From the NCBI RefSeq assembly GCF_039595395.1, contig NZ_JBCNLP010000001.1:2480001-2544000 (forward strand): DNA of 64,000 nucleotides, written 5' to 3'. The first letter of the stretch is position 1; every line of letters begins with the position of its first letter. The notes beneath the pieces were generated by a model. The model searched no databases. It was given only the letters and a program-made list of their open reading frames with translations, and had not been told where the DNA came from. Shown one piece after another: positions 17,184-24,633 of the stretch. The position numbers were made by a program, and so were the translations under genes. The DNA is from Novosphingobium sp. GTDB lineage: Bacteria; Pseudomonadota; Alphaproteobacteria; Sphingomonadales; Sphingomonadaceae.

Positions 17184-18554
17184 TCACAGCAGAGTGCCCG
17201 AGAGGATGGCCAGAGCGATGGTGAAATAGATCACCAGCCCGGTCACATCGACTAGCGTGGCCACAAAGGGCGCCGAAGCACTGGCAGGATCGAACTTCAG
17301 GCGTTGCAACAGGAACGGCAGCATCGACCCGGCCAGCGAGCCAAAGGTGACGATACCCACCAGCCCTGCCCCCACCGTGGCCGCCACCAGCACCCAATGC
17401 GGGCCATAGTCATAGAAACCAAAGCCCTGCCACACGGCGATGCGGATGATCCCCACCAGCCCCAGAATGCCGCCCAGCACCAATCCGGCAGGCAGTTCGC
17501 GCAAGGCCACACGCCACCAGTCGCGCAGGCGAAGCTGCCCCAGCGCCAGAGCCCGAATGATCAGCGACGTCGCCTGACTGCCGCTGTTGCCGCCCGAACT
17601 CATGATCAGCGGGATGAACAGGGTGAGCACCACAGCCTTTTCCAGCTCGGTCTCGAAATGCTGCATGGCGCTGGCGGTCAGCATCTCGGACAGGAACAGC
17701 ACCGAGAGCCACCCCGCCCGCTTGCGGATCATCGCCAGAAAACCGGTTTCCAGATAAGGCCGGTCCAAAGCCTCGACACCGCCGAACTTCTGCGCATCCT
17801 CAGTGTGTTCGGCAACCAGCGCATCGAGCACGTCATCGACGGTCACGATGCCCAGCGGGCGACCATCCTCACTCACCACCGGCAGGGCCAGCAGGTCATG
17901 GCGACGGATGAGATCGGCCACAACCTCACGGTCGGTGCCGGGGCCAACACAGACCGGATCGCGCCCGCGCGCCAGATCGATGGCGGCAGAGCCCGGCTCG
18001 GCCATGATCAGGCGGCGCAGCGAAATCGCCGCCACCAGCCGCCCGGCCGCATCGGTCAGAAAGATCGAATAGATGGTCTCGCGGGTGCGCTCCACACTGC
18101 GGATATGGGCCAGCGCCTGTTCCACCGTGGCGCTTTCGGGAATGGCGACATATTCGGTCGTCATCATGCCGCCGGCGCTGTCATGCGGCCAGGCCAGCAG
18201 CGCGGTCAGCGACTTGCGCAAATCAGGGGTCAGCGCGGCGATGATCGGCTCGCCCGCCTCCCCCATCGCGGCGAGCACATCGGCGGCGCGGTCTTCCGAC
18301 ATCTGCGACACCAGCGCGATCGCGCGGGCAACCGGCATCAGCGCCAACACATCGGGCGCGCGGCGAAATTCGGGCCGGTCGAGCACGGCCACGGCGCGCA
18401 CATCGGGCATGCGCGCCAGCTTTTCCGCCGCTTCCTGACGCGGACACGCGTTCAGCATCTCGACGATATCGGCGATATAGAGCCCATTGCGGCTCTTGCG
18501 CGCACCATTCGCGTGGGAACCGGTGACCACACCGGCAAAGAGGTCGTTCATCAT
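17184..18554 (-). CDS. mgtE: Magnesium transporter MgtE
   Basis: This 456-residue Mg2+ channel/transporter has the MgtE order of domains. An N-terminal superhelical MgtE_N domain (about 30-140) carries AAEKLARMPDVRAVAVLD. A CBS pair (about 140-265) includes SAGGMMTTEYVAIPE and GIVTVDDVLDALVAEH. Five membrane helices follow, with the conserved pore segment IPLIMSSGGNSGSQATSLIIR. Cytosolic CBS domains sense Mg2+ in this family. Tandem ATGs at 18554 and 18551 are both possible. The upstream leader contains hairpins and a short reading frame and may regulate expression. Confidence 0.92.
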   Translation of the reverse strand: MMNDLFAGVVTGSHANGARKSRNGLYIADIVEMLNACPRQEAAEKLARMPDVRAVAVLDRPEFRRAPDVLALMPVARAIALVSQMSEDRAADVLAAMGEAGEPIIAALTPDLRKSLTALLAWPHDSAGGMMTTEYVAIPESATVEQALAHIRSVERTRETIYSIFLTDAAGRLVAAISLRRLIMAEPGSAAIDLARGRDPVCVGPGTDREVVADLIRRHDLLALPVVSEDGRPLGIVTVDDVLDALVAEHTEDAQKFGGVEALDRPYLETGFLAMIRKRAGWLSVLFLSEMLTASAMQHFETELEKAVVLTLFIPLIMSSGGNSGSQATSLIIRALALGQLRLRDWWRVALRELPAGLVLGGILGLVGIIRIAVWQGFGFYDYGPHWVLVAATVGAGLVGIVTFGSLAGSMLPFLLQRLKFDPASASAPFVATLVDVTGLVIYFTIALAILSGTLL

Positions 18555-18690
18555 GTTACACCTTCGTCCGCACGACCGGGCGGACGACAGCCAGCGCGAA
18601 CTAGCGGACGCCTCCCCGACGTGCGATCATACTGGAACTGTCGCTGGACATGTTCTCGCTTCCTGACTTGGCACTTGCTGTGCCGCGGCC
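18555..18690 (-). promoter_or_regulatory. Putative regulatory leader of mgtE
   Basis: Three elements lie between the start of mgtE and about 136 bases upstream. One is a hairpin at 18564-18587 (7-bp stem TCGTCCG/CGGACGA) beside the mgtE ribosome binding site. The second is a 16-residue reading frame at 18601-18651. The third is a hairpin at 18670-18684 (GGCAC-loop-GTGCC). This layout recalls attenuator leaders of Mg2+ transport genes, but it does not match the M-box as I know it. Function is inferred. Confidence 0.4.
18601..18651 (-). CDS. Candidate leader peptide upstream of mgtE
   Basis: This short frame encodes MSSDSSSMIARRGGVR and stops 46 bases before the mgtE start. AGGAAGCGAG precedes the ATG at a suitable distance. 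Serine/aspartate at the start and an arginine pair at the end could make translation sensitive to ribosome or ion state. It may simply be chance; conservation in related genomes would decide. Confidence 0.3.
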   Translation of the reverse strand: MSSDSSSMIARRGGVR

Positions 18691-18722
18691 CCTTTGGACC
18701 TCGTTGAGACGGTAGTCAATGT

Positions 18723-18746
18723 GGGGCGGCGAGATACCGCCGCCCC
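18723..18746 (-). terminator. Hairpin downstream of the NAD-dependent epimerase-like gene
   Basis: GGGGCGGCG, a 6-base loop and CGCCGCCCC form a 9-bp GC-rich stem 12 bp past the stop of the minus-strand gene at 18758. No strong T-run follows, so termination may be weak. It separates this gene from the mgtE leader. Confidence 0.45.
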
Positions 18747-18757
18747 GACACCGGGTC

Positions 18758-19675
18758 TTATCCGGCCAGCGCTTCAGCGCTGTAGTCCATGGCCTGCAGG
18801 TCGATCAGCATTCCCGGCCCCTTGGGGTTCCAGCCCAATTGAGCGCGGGTCCAGGCGCTGGAGGCGGGCATATCGAGCGCGGCGAACATCGCCATCCAGC
18901 CGAAATGCTCGGGTGCCTGCTCCGGCGTCAGCGAGGTCACCGGCAGGCCAAGCCCGGCGCCCAGCACCTCGGCAATGGCGCGCGCGGTGATGCCTTCCTC
19001 GGCCACAGCGTGCCAGCGAGCGCCGGGCGTGCCGTCAGCCAGCGCCTTGTCGATCGCCAGCCGATAGAGATGCGCCACATCGAGCACATGCCCTGCGGGC
19101 CAGCGGTTCAGCCCCTCGCCCACATAGGCCACGCGGCCCTTCGCGCGCGAGATGGCGACCAGCGGCGAGATCAGCCCCTGCCGCACCGGATCATGCACCT
19201 GAGGCAGGCGCATCGCATCGACATGGACACCCGCCTCCAGCAGGGCCTGCCCGGCCTGCTCCGAGGCCGCGCGCGGGTTGGGATGGGCGTGGTCGAACAC
19301 ATCCTCGGTGGCGGGCGAACCATCGGCATGGCTGCCCAGCCCGGTGCCCGATGTGATCAGCATCGGCCGCTTCGAGCCCTTCAGCACCTCACCCATGGCG
19401 GTGATCGCCGCGCGATCCTTCTCGCAATTGGCCGCAAAATTGGAGAAATCGTGATCGAAGGCGGTGTGGATCACGGCATCGGCCTGCTCGGCACCGGTCC
19501 GCAGGCTGGCAAGGTCTTCCAGCGTGCCGCGATGCACACGCGCCCCGGCCTCCTCCAGCGCTCTAGCACCGCTGTCGGAACGGGTGAGGCCCAGCACCTC
19601 ATGCCCGGCTTCCAGAAGTTCAGGGACGATCCGCGATCCGATAAAGCCGGTCGCTCCGGTCAGAAAGATACGCAT
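18758..19675 (-). CDS. NAD(P)-dependent epimerase/dehydratase family oxidoreductase
   Basis: This 305-residue protein of the extended SDR class begins with the dinucleotide motif TGATGFIGSR, followed by DAVIHTAFDHDF and a TSGTG segment at the catalytic serine position. The classical YxxxK is not evident, so it may be an atypical member acting as a binding or reductase protein. It is divergent from a helix-turn-helix regulator gene 98 bp away, a common arrangement in which the regulator represses the oxidoreductase. The substrate is unknown. Confidence 0.8.
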   Translation of the reverse strand: MRIFLTGATGFIGSRIVPELLEAGHEVLGLTRSDSGARALEEAGARVHRGTLEDLASLRTGAEQADAVIHTAFDHDFSNFAANCEKDRAAITAMGEVLKGSKRPMLITSGTGLGSHADGSPATEDVFDHAHPNPRAASEQAGQALLEAGVHVDAMRLPQVHDPVRQGLISPLVAISRAKGRVAYVGEGLNRWPAGHVLDVAHLYRLAIDKALADGTPGARWHAVAEEGITARAIAEVLGAGLGLPVTSLTPEQAPEHFGWMAMFAALDMPASSAWTRAQLGWNPKGPGMLIDLQAMDYSAEALAG

Positions 19676-19773
19676 TGGCTTGGCTCCATATTGTCCGGCG
19701 CCCCAGATCGGCCTAGAATGCTTCCTGTTAAAGTAGTGAGTTTATCGTGGTATAAACCTCAACAGGATTCCCC

Positions 19774-20647
19774 ATGCCCCCTCATGATGAGCAACCATCA
19801 ACGGCTGACGATGTGCTGGAAGCGGGCAACGCGCTGGGCAGTTTTCTGCGCGATCGCCGCGCCCGGCTCGATCCGGCCAGTTTCGGCTTTCAAATCGGGC
19901 GCCGCCGCACCCCCCGGCCTGCGCCGCGAGGAGGTCGCCCAGCGCGCCAACATCAGCCCCACCTGGTACACCTGGCTGGAGCAGGGACGCGGCGGAGCGC
20001 CCTCGGCCGATGTGCTCAACCGCATCGCGGCGGGGATGATGCTGACCGAGCCCGAGCGCGAGCATATGTTCATGCTGGCTCTGGGCCACCCGCCCGAGCC
20101 ACGCTATCGCGAGATCGACGGAATTACCCCGCGCCTGCAGCGTGTGCTCGATACGATGGCGCTCAGCCCGGCGCTGATCCGCACCGCGACCTGGGATGTG
20201 GTGGCGTGGAACAATGCCGCCGCTGCCTTGCTGACCGACTATGCCCTGTTGCCGCGCAAGCAGCGCAACATCCTGCGGCTGATGTTTTCCAGCGAGCGCA
20301 TCCGTGATGCTCAAGAGGATTGGCTGCATGTGGCGCGCTATGTGGTCGGCTCCTTTCGCGCCGATGCCGCGCGCGCCGGAGCCGGCGAGGAAATTCGCCA
20401 GTTGGTCGAGGAACTCTCTCAATCCAGCGCCGACTTCGCCGCCCTGTGGCGCAGCAACGACATTGCGGGCCATGGCGACGGGGTGAAGCGCATCCGCCAT
20501 CCCGACGTCGGCCTGATCGAGCTGGAGTTTTCGACCTTCGCCGTGGAGGGGCGGCCCGACCTCAACATGCTGGTCTATAACCCGGCCACGCCCGAAGGTG
20601 TGGAGCAGGTCCGCCGCCTGATCGAGGCACGGAACAGGCAGGCTTAG
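19774..20647 (+). pseudogene. Helix-turn-helix regulator (MmyB-like) with a frameshift in a run of six C
   Basis: The protein starts in one frame (DEQPSTADDVLEAGNALGSF) and continues in another from GLRREEVAQRANISPTWYTW to LIEARNRQA. The break is at 19910-19915, where six C occur; with five the frame closes and gives a 290-residue protein. The N-terminal XRE-type HTH (RREEVAQRANIS...TWLEQGRG) is followed by an MmyB-like ligand domain with TWDVVAWNNAAAALL and PEGVEQVRRLIEA. The rest is intact, so this could be a sequencing error rather than gene death. It is divergent from the epimerase-like gene and probably controls it. Confidence 0.8.
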
Positions 20648-20747
20648 CCTTTGAAATAAAACGCGCAGACCCACCATCGTCGTCCATTTGTCATCTTGGG
20701 TCGTTAGCTGCTCGCAAACCGCATATCGCGTTCAAGGACAGCCCTGC

Positions 20748-22376
20748 ATGACCCCAGCCGCCCTGCTCGACCGCCGTTCGATCATGAAGACCGCCATGTT
20801 CGGCGCGGGCGCCCTGCTGCTGCCCGACTGGGTGCGTGCCGCTGATCTGCTGACGCTGACCGGCTTCACCCATGGCGTGGCGAGCGGCGAACCCTCGGCG
20901 CGTTCGATGCTGCTCTGGACGCGCTATGTCCCATCGAGCCGGGATGTGGCCGATATCCGCGCCGAGATCTCCGAGACCGCCGATTTCGCGCGGATCGTCA
21001 CGGCTGGCGCGATGCAGACCGGCCCCTGGCGCGACCATACGGTCAAGATCACCCTTTCCGGGCTGGAGCCCTATCGCGACTATTACTATCGCTTCGTGGC
21101 GCCCGATGGCAGCTTTTCTCCGGTGGGCCGCACCCGCACCCTGCCCGAGGACGGCATGCGCCCATGGCGGGCGGCAATCTTCTCCTGCTCGAACCTGCCT
21201 TTCGGCTGGTTCAACGCCTATGCCCATGCCGCCGCGCGGGACGATCTGGACTGCGTGATCCATCTGGGCGACTATTTCTACGAATATTCGGTCGGCCATT
21301 ATCCCGAGGCGGGCGAAGCCGTGGCCGGGCGGTCGATGATGCCCGCCGGTGATACAGTGCATATCGCCGACTATCGCCTGCGCTATGCCAGCTATCGCGC
21401 GGACCCGGACCTACGCGCGCTGCATGCCCGCTTCCCGATGCTGGCCCAGTGGGACGACCATGAAAGCGCCAATGACAGTTGGGAAGGCGGCGCCGAAAAC
21501 CATCACGCCGATCAGGGCGACTGGAATGCTCGCCGTGCCGCCGCGATGCAGGTCTATCGCGAATGGATGCCGGTGTCCGACGAGCCCTGGGCGGCCTATG
21601 ACATCGGCGGGCTGGCGACTTTCTTCCGCACTGAAACCCGCCTGCTGGAGCGCACCCGTCAGCCCGACATCGCCCCGCTGTTCAAGGAGGCCGATCCGGT
21701 GGCTGCGCTCAAGACCTTCCGCGATGGCGCATGGATGGATCCGGCGGCGACCATGATGGGCTCGGCGCAGGAAGCATGGCTGGCTGACGGCATGCGACGC
21801 TCGGCGCACAGCGGGCGGCCTTGGCAAATCGTGGGCTTCGGGACGATCATGGGCAACACGGTGATGCCCGGCGAGATTGCGAACTGGCTTGGCGCCGAGA
21901 GCCAGGGCACGGCTCAAGCCTTCAAGGTGGGGATCACCGCCGCTTCGGTGGGGCTGCCGTTCAATTATGACAATTGGGGCGGGTATCCTGCCGCTCGGGC
22001 GCGCTTCCTGAAAAGCGCGCTGGGTTCGGGCGGCAGCACGGTTGTCCTCTCGGGCGACAGCCACAATGCATGGGCCTATAATCTGGCGCATGATGGCCAT
22101 GCCGCAGCGGTGGAATTCGCCGGACATTCGGTGACCTCGCCGGGGTTTGAGTCCGCTCTGAAGGCGGCGCCGGAGAAGGTGGCTGCGGCTTTGGTGAAGA
22201 CCAATCCGGAACTGGCGTGGTGCGATACGTCGCGGCGCGGCTATATGGATATCACTGTGCAGGCGGATCGGGTGACCAACAGCTGGATCATGAGCGACAG
22301 CATCCTGAACCGCTCGCCCCGCGCGACGATCGGTCATCGCGCCACTGTGGAACGTGGGCGCAATCGCATGGCGTAA
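20748..22376 (+). CDS. Alkaline phosphatase D (PhoD-like)
   Basis: This 542-residue phosphodiesterase/phosphatase has a twin-arginine-type signal (DRRSIMKTAMFGAGALLL) and should be exported folded. The N-terminal PhoD_N fold (FTHGVASGEPSARSMLLWTR) is followed by the metallophosphatase core with FSCSN, HLGDYFYEY, QWDDHESANDSW and SGDSHNAWAY, which supply the Ca/Fe ligands. It would release phosphate from organic esters in the periplasm. AAGGACAG precedes the ATG at 20748. No Pho box was recognised upstream. A single-hairpin relative of the local repeat family follows its stop. Confidence 0.88.
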   Translation: MTPAALLDRRSIMKTAMFGAGALLLPDWVRAADLLTLTGFTHGVASGEPSARSMLLWTRYVPSSRDVADIRAEISETADFARIVTAGAMQTGPWRDHTVKITLSGLEPYRDYYYRFVAPDGSFSPVGRTRTLPEDGMRPWRAAIFSCSNLPFGWFNAYAHAAARDDLDCVIHLGDYFYEYSVGHYPEAGEAVAGRSMMPAGDTVHIADYRLRYASYRADPDLRALHARFPMLAQWDDHESANDSWEGGAENHHADQGDWNARRAAAMQVYREWMPVSDEPWAAYDIGGLATFFRTETRLLERTRQPDIAPLFKEADPVAALKTFRDGAWMDPAATMMGSAQEAWLADGMRRSAHSGRPWQIVGFGTIMGNTVMPGEIANWLGAESQGTAQAFKVGITAASVGLPFNYDNWGGYPAARARFLKSALGSGGSTVVLSGDSHNAWAYNLAHDGHAAAVEFAGHSVTSPGFESALKAAPEKVAAALVKTNPELAWCDTSRRGYMDITVQADRVTNSWIMSDSILNRSPRATIGHRATVERGRNRMA

Positions 22377-22416
22377 GAAGCGCATGGCCGAGATTGCACG
22401 CAACGCAGACAATAAA

Positions 22417-22445
22417 GGGAGCGCGAGGGCGATGGCCCTCGCAAC
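22417..22445 (-). repeat. Solo left-hairpin element of the dispersed repeat
   Basis: On the minus strand this reads TGCGAGGGC-loop-GCCCTCGCGCTCCC, matching the left end of the three composite repeats (GCGAGGG...CCCTCGCGCTCCC). It is an 8-bp stem with a 4-base loop between convergent phoD-like and marR-like genes, and could work as a terminator. Confidence 0.55.
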
Positions 22446-22451
22446 TACTCC

Positions 22452-23096
22452 TTATTCTGTAAATCTCTGCCAATTGGCCTCCATCAACACGGGATCAGCC
22501 TGTAGGTGCTCCGGGCAGGCCAACCGCAGATGGTGATCCGTGAAAGGCGCATTCACCAGAGCGCAATGGTGCGGCGCCTGCGGATCATCATGCATGTTGG
22601 CGCGAAAGTAGCTGCAGGTCACGCACATCGCCTGCACCGGAATATCGCCCTTCATCTGCATGGCGCGGATCAGCTTGATCAAGCTGCCCAGCAGAGCAGC
22701 CTGCTCCGCCGGATCGAGCGTCTCGACGGCATCGGACAGGAAATCGGGCCAGTTACGGGTGCGCTCGGCGAGTGCGGCGCCTTGCGGGGTCAGCGTCAGG
22801 CGGATCGAGCGTTTGGCCGCGCCGGGCTGTTTCGAAACCAGACCTTTGGTTACCAGCGCCTTCATCGTATCGCTGGCGGTCGGTGGGGAAACGCCCAGAT
22901 GCTGCGCAATCTCGCCCAGTGAGAGGCCATCGGGTGCCTCTCGCAGCAGGTCCAGCGCATGGCCCTGCGTCGGGGTGACACCCTGCGCAGCCGCGCCTTT
23001 CCATGCGCGGCTGCGCAGAACTTGCCCGATCCTGACCAGACCCGATGTCACCCTGCGGGCAACCGGTTCACTGATGGCGTCGAAGACCGAGGTCAT
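22452..23096 (-). CDS. MarR family regulator with a C-terminal Cys/His cluster
   Basis: This 214-residue protein has a winged helix-turn-helix (LSLGEIAQHLGVSPPTASDTMKA, about residues 57-80) typical of MarR. After residue 155 it has an additional segment with CVTC, HHC and CPEH groups, which looks like a metal or iron-sulfur binding tail absent from ordinary MarR proteins. It is the last of three overlapping genes whose promoter carries a perfect 15-bp palindrome of MarR type, so autoregulation is likely. The signal may be redox or metal; this is inferred. Confidence 0.82.
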   Translation of the reverse strand: MTSVFDAISEPVARRVTSGLVRIGQVLRSRAWKGAAAQGVTPTQGHALDLLREAPDGLSLGEIAQHLGVSPPTASDTMKALVTKGLVSKQPGAAKRSIRLTLTPQGAALAERTRNWPDFLSDAVETLDPAEQAALLGSLIKLIRAMQMKGDIPVQAMCVTCSYFRANMHDDPQAPHHCALVNAPFTDHHLRLACPEHLQADPVLMEANWQRFTE

Positions 23097-23833
23097 CGGG
23101 ACGTTGTTTCGCCGGGCCAGTAATGGGCGTCGGGCACGGCGCGCGGGCCGAACACGGCCTGCCCGACACGAACGATGGTCGCGCCTTCCTCAATCGCCCA
23201 TTCGTAATCGCCTGACATGCCCATCGACAGATCGGCAAGAGCCTCGCCTTGCGGCGCTTCCTGACAGGCCTTTTCGCGGACATCGCGCATCAGGCGGAAA
23301 CAGCGGCGCACCTCGGCCTCATCGGCGGTGAAGGTGGCCAGCGTCATGAAACCTCTGGGGCGCAGCGCGGAAAAAGCCGTCAACTCCTTGAGGAAAGCGG
23401 GCACCTCCTGAGCGGTCAGGCCATATTTGCTGGCCTCGCCCGAGCTGTTGACCTGCACCAGCACGTCCAGAGAGCGGCCTAGTTGCTGCAGCCGCCGATC
23501 CAGCGCAGTGGCCAGCGAAAGGCGATCGAGCGACTGGACCTCATCGGCGAAACCCAACACATCCTTGACCTTGTTGGTCTGGAGGTGACCGATCATGCTC
23601 CAGCGCGGGGGCGGATCGAGGTTCGCCAGCGCCTGGGCTTTGCCCTGCCCTTCCTGCACCTTGTTCTCGCCAAGATCGCGTTGCCCGGCGGCGATGGCTT
23701 CGCGCACACGCTCGGGCGCGACGGTCTTGGTGACCAGAACAAGGCGCACGGCATCCTGAGAACGCCCGGAGCGTTGCGCAGCATCCCTGACCTTCCCCCG
23801 GACGGTGTTCAGGGCGGTGGCCACATCGCTCAT
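23093..23833 (-). CDS. YggS/PROSC family PLP-binding protein
   Basis: This 246-residue protein of the YggS family binds pyridoxal phosphate through the Lys of LVTKTVAPE and helps PLP and amino acid homeostasis. Family marks are GENKVQEGQGK, WSMIGHLQTNK, and LSMGMSGDYEWAIEEGAT. The ATG overlaps the upstream amidotransferase stop (ATGA), and its own stop overlaps the marR-like start. It thus sits in the middle of a translationally coupled operon. Sphingomonads usually have another YggS, so this may be an accessory copy tied to its operon; that is inference. Confidence 0.88.
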   Translation of the reverse strand: MSDVATALNTVRGKVRDAAQRSGRSQDAVRLVLVTKTVAPERVREAIAAGQRDLGENKVQEGQGKAQALANLDPPPRWSMIGHLQTNKVKDVLGFADEVQSLDRLSLATALDRRLQQLGRSLDVLVQVNSSGEASKYGLTAQEVPAFLKELTAFSALRPRGFMTLATFTADEAEVRRCFRLMRDVREKACQEAPQGEALADLSMGMSGDYEWAIEEGATIVRVGQAVFGPRAVPDAHYWPGETTSR

Positions 23834-24543
23834 GCCTGCAAGCCTTCCAGCCATTGGGTCAGCATCGCCTGCCCTGCGGCACGTGTCGTGCTGCCAATCT
23901 TTTGAGCCTCGGCACGCAGGGCGCGCGGATCGATCTTTGCGCCAGCCAGTTCGGAAGCATGACCGATCAGCCAGCGCTCGATCCCGGCGGCGATATCGAC
24001 TTCGGGGTGGAACTGGAGGGCCAGAAGATTGTGCCCGCGCGAGAATGCCTGCGTGCCGCACAAGGCTGTCGTGGCCAGATTGGCAGCGCCCTCGGGAATC
24101 TGGAAAGCATCGCCATGCCAGTGGAGCACCGGCTGACCAACGATATGCCGCAGCGGACCTTTGGCGCCATCCTCGGTCAGGGTCAGTTCGCCAAAGCCGA
24201 TTTCCTTATGGCCCATCGGTCCCACTTCGGCATCCAGCGCGGCGGCCATCAGTTGCGCACCGAGGCAAATACCCAGCGTCGGGCGGTTCTCGGCCAGGCG
24301 CTGACGCAATTGCGCGATGGTTCCGCTCATGAAAGGATAGGCCTCAACCTCATAGACGCCGATCGGGCCACCCAGCACCACCAGCAGGTCAGGCGACAGC
24401 AGATCGAGCCTATCATCATCGGAAAGGCCGACATCGTGATAGGCCACGGCATAGCCCTGATCGATCAAGGGCTGCGCGAAGATGCCGAGATCCTCGAAAT
24501 GGATGTGGCGGATCACGGTGGCGGTCTTGGACGTCGTGGACAT
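23830..24543 (-). CDS. Class I glutamine amidotransferase (GMP synthase-like)
   Basis: This 237-residue protein has the triad of class I amidotransferases: the nucleophile Cys in LGICLGAQ and the His-Glu pair in FHPEV. GGPIGVY forms the oxyanion-side loop. Stand-alone proteins of this kind release ammonia from glutamine or hydrolyse gamma-glutamyl compounds; the acceptor is unknown. It is the first gene of the operon with the YggS-like and MarR-like genes. GGAG lies 9 bases before the ATG, and a palindromic operator lies about 38 bp upstream. Confidence 0.82.
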   Translation of the reverse strand: MSTTSKTATVIRHIHFEDLGIFAQPLIDQGYAVAYHDVGLSDDDRLDLLSPDLLVVLGGPIGVYEVEAYPFMSGTIAQLRQRLAENRPTLGICLGAQLMAAALDAEVGPMGHKEIGFGELTLTEDGAKGPLRHIVGQPVLHWHGDAFQIPEGAANLATTALCGTQAFSRGHNLLALQFHPEVDIAAGIERWLIGHASELAGAKIDPRALRAEAQKIGSTTRAAGQAMLTQWLEGLQA

Positions 24544-24580
24544 GGGGGCGGCTCCAATCGCTGTTGCCGCCTCCCTTTAT

Positions 24581-24595
24581 ATTAGGAGTCCTAAT
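24581..24595 (-). promoter_or_regulatory. Putative MarR operator
   Basis: ATTAGGAGTCCTAAT is a 15-bp palindrome, perfect about its central base. It lies 38 bp before the amidotransferase start, in the expected promoter region of an operon that encodes its own MarR-like regulator. TTAGGA/TCCTAA arms are common in MarR-family sites. Confidence 0.65.
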
Positions 24596-24633
24596 TTAAA
24601 AAGCGATTTTGCCTGGGACCTTGCCACGCGCGC

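Noticed and set aside
18555..18720. An M-box or yybP-ykoY riboswitch before mgtE
   Set aside because: The hairpins and conserved bases do not match those consensus folds as I know them, so it is listed only as an unclassified leader.
18719..19773. An in-frame upstream extension of the MmyB-like regulator
   Set aside because: It is antisense to the epimerase-like gene. The true N-terminus is in another frame, separated by the six-C frameshift.
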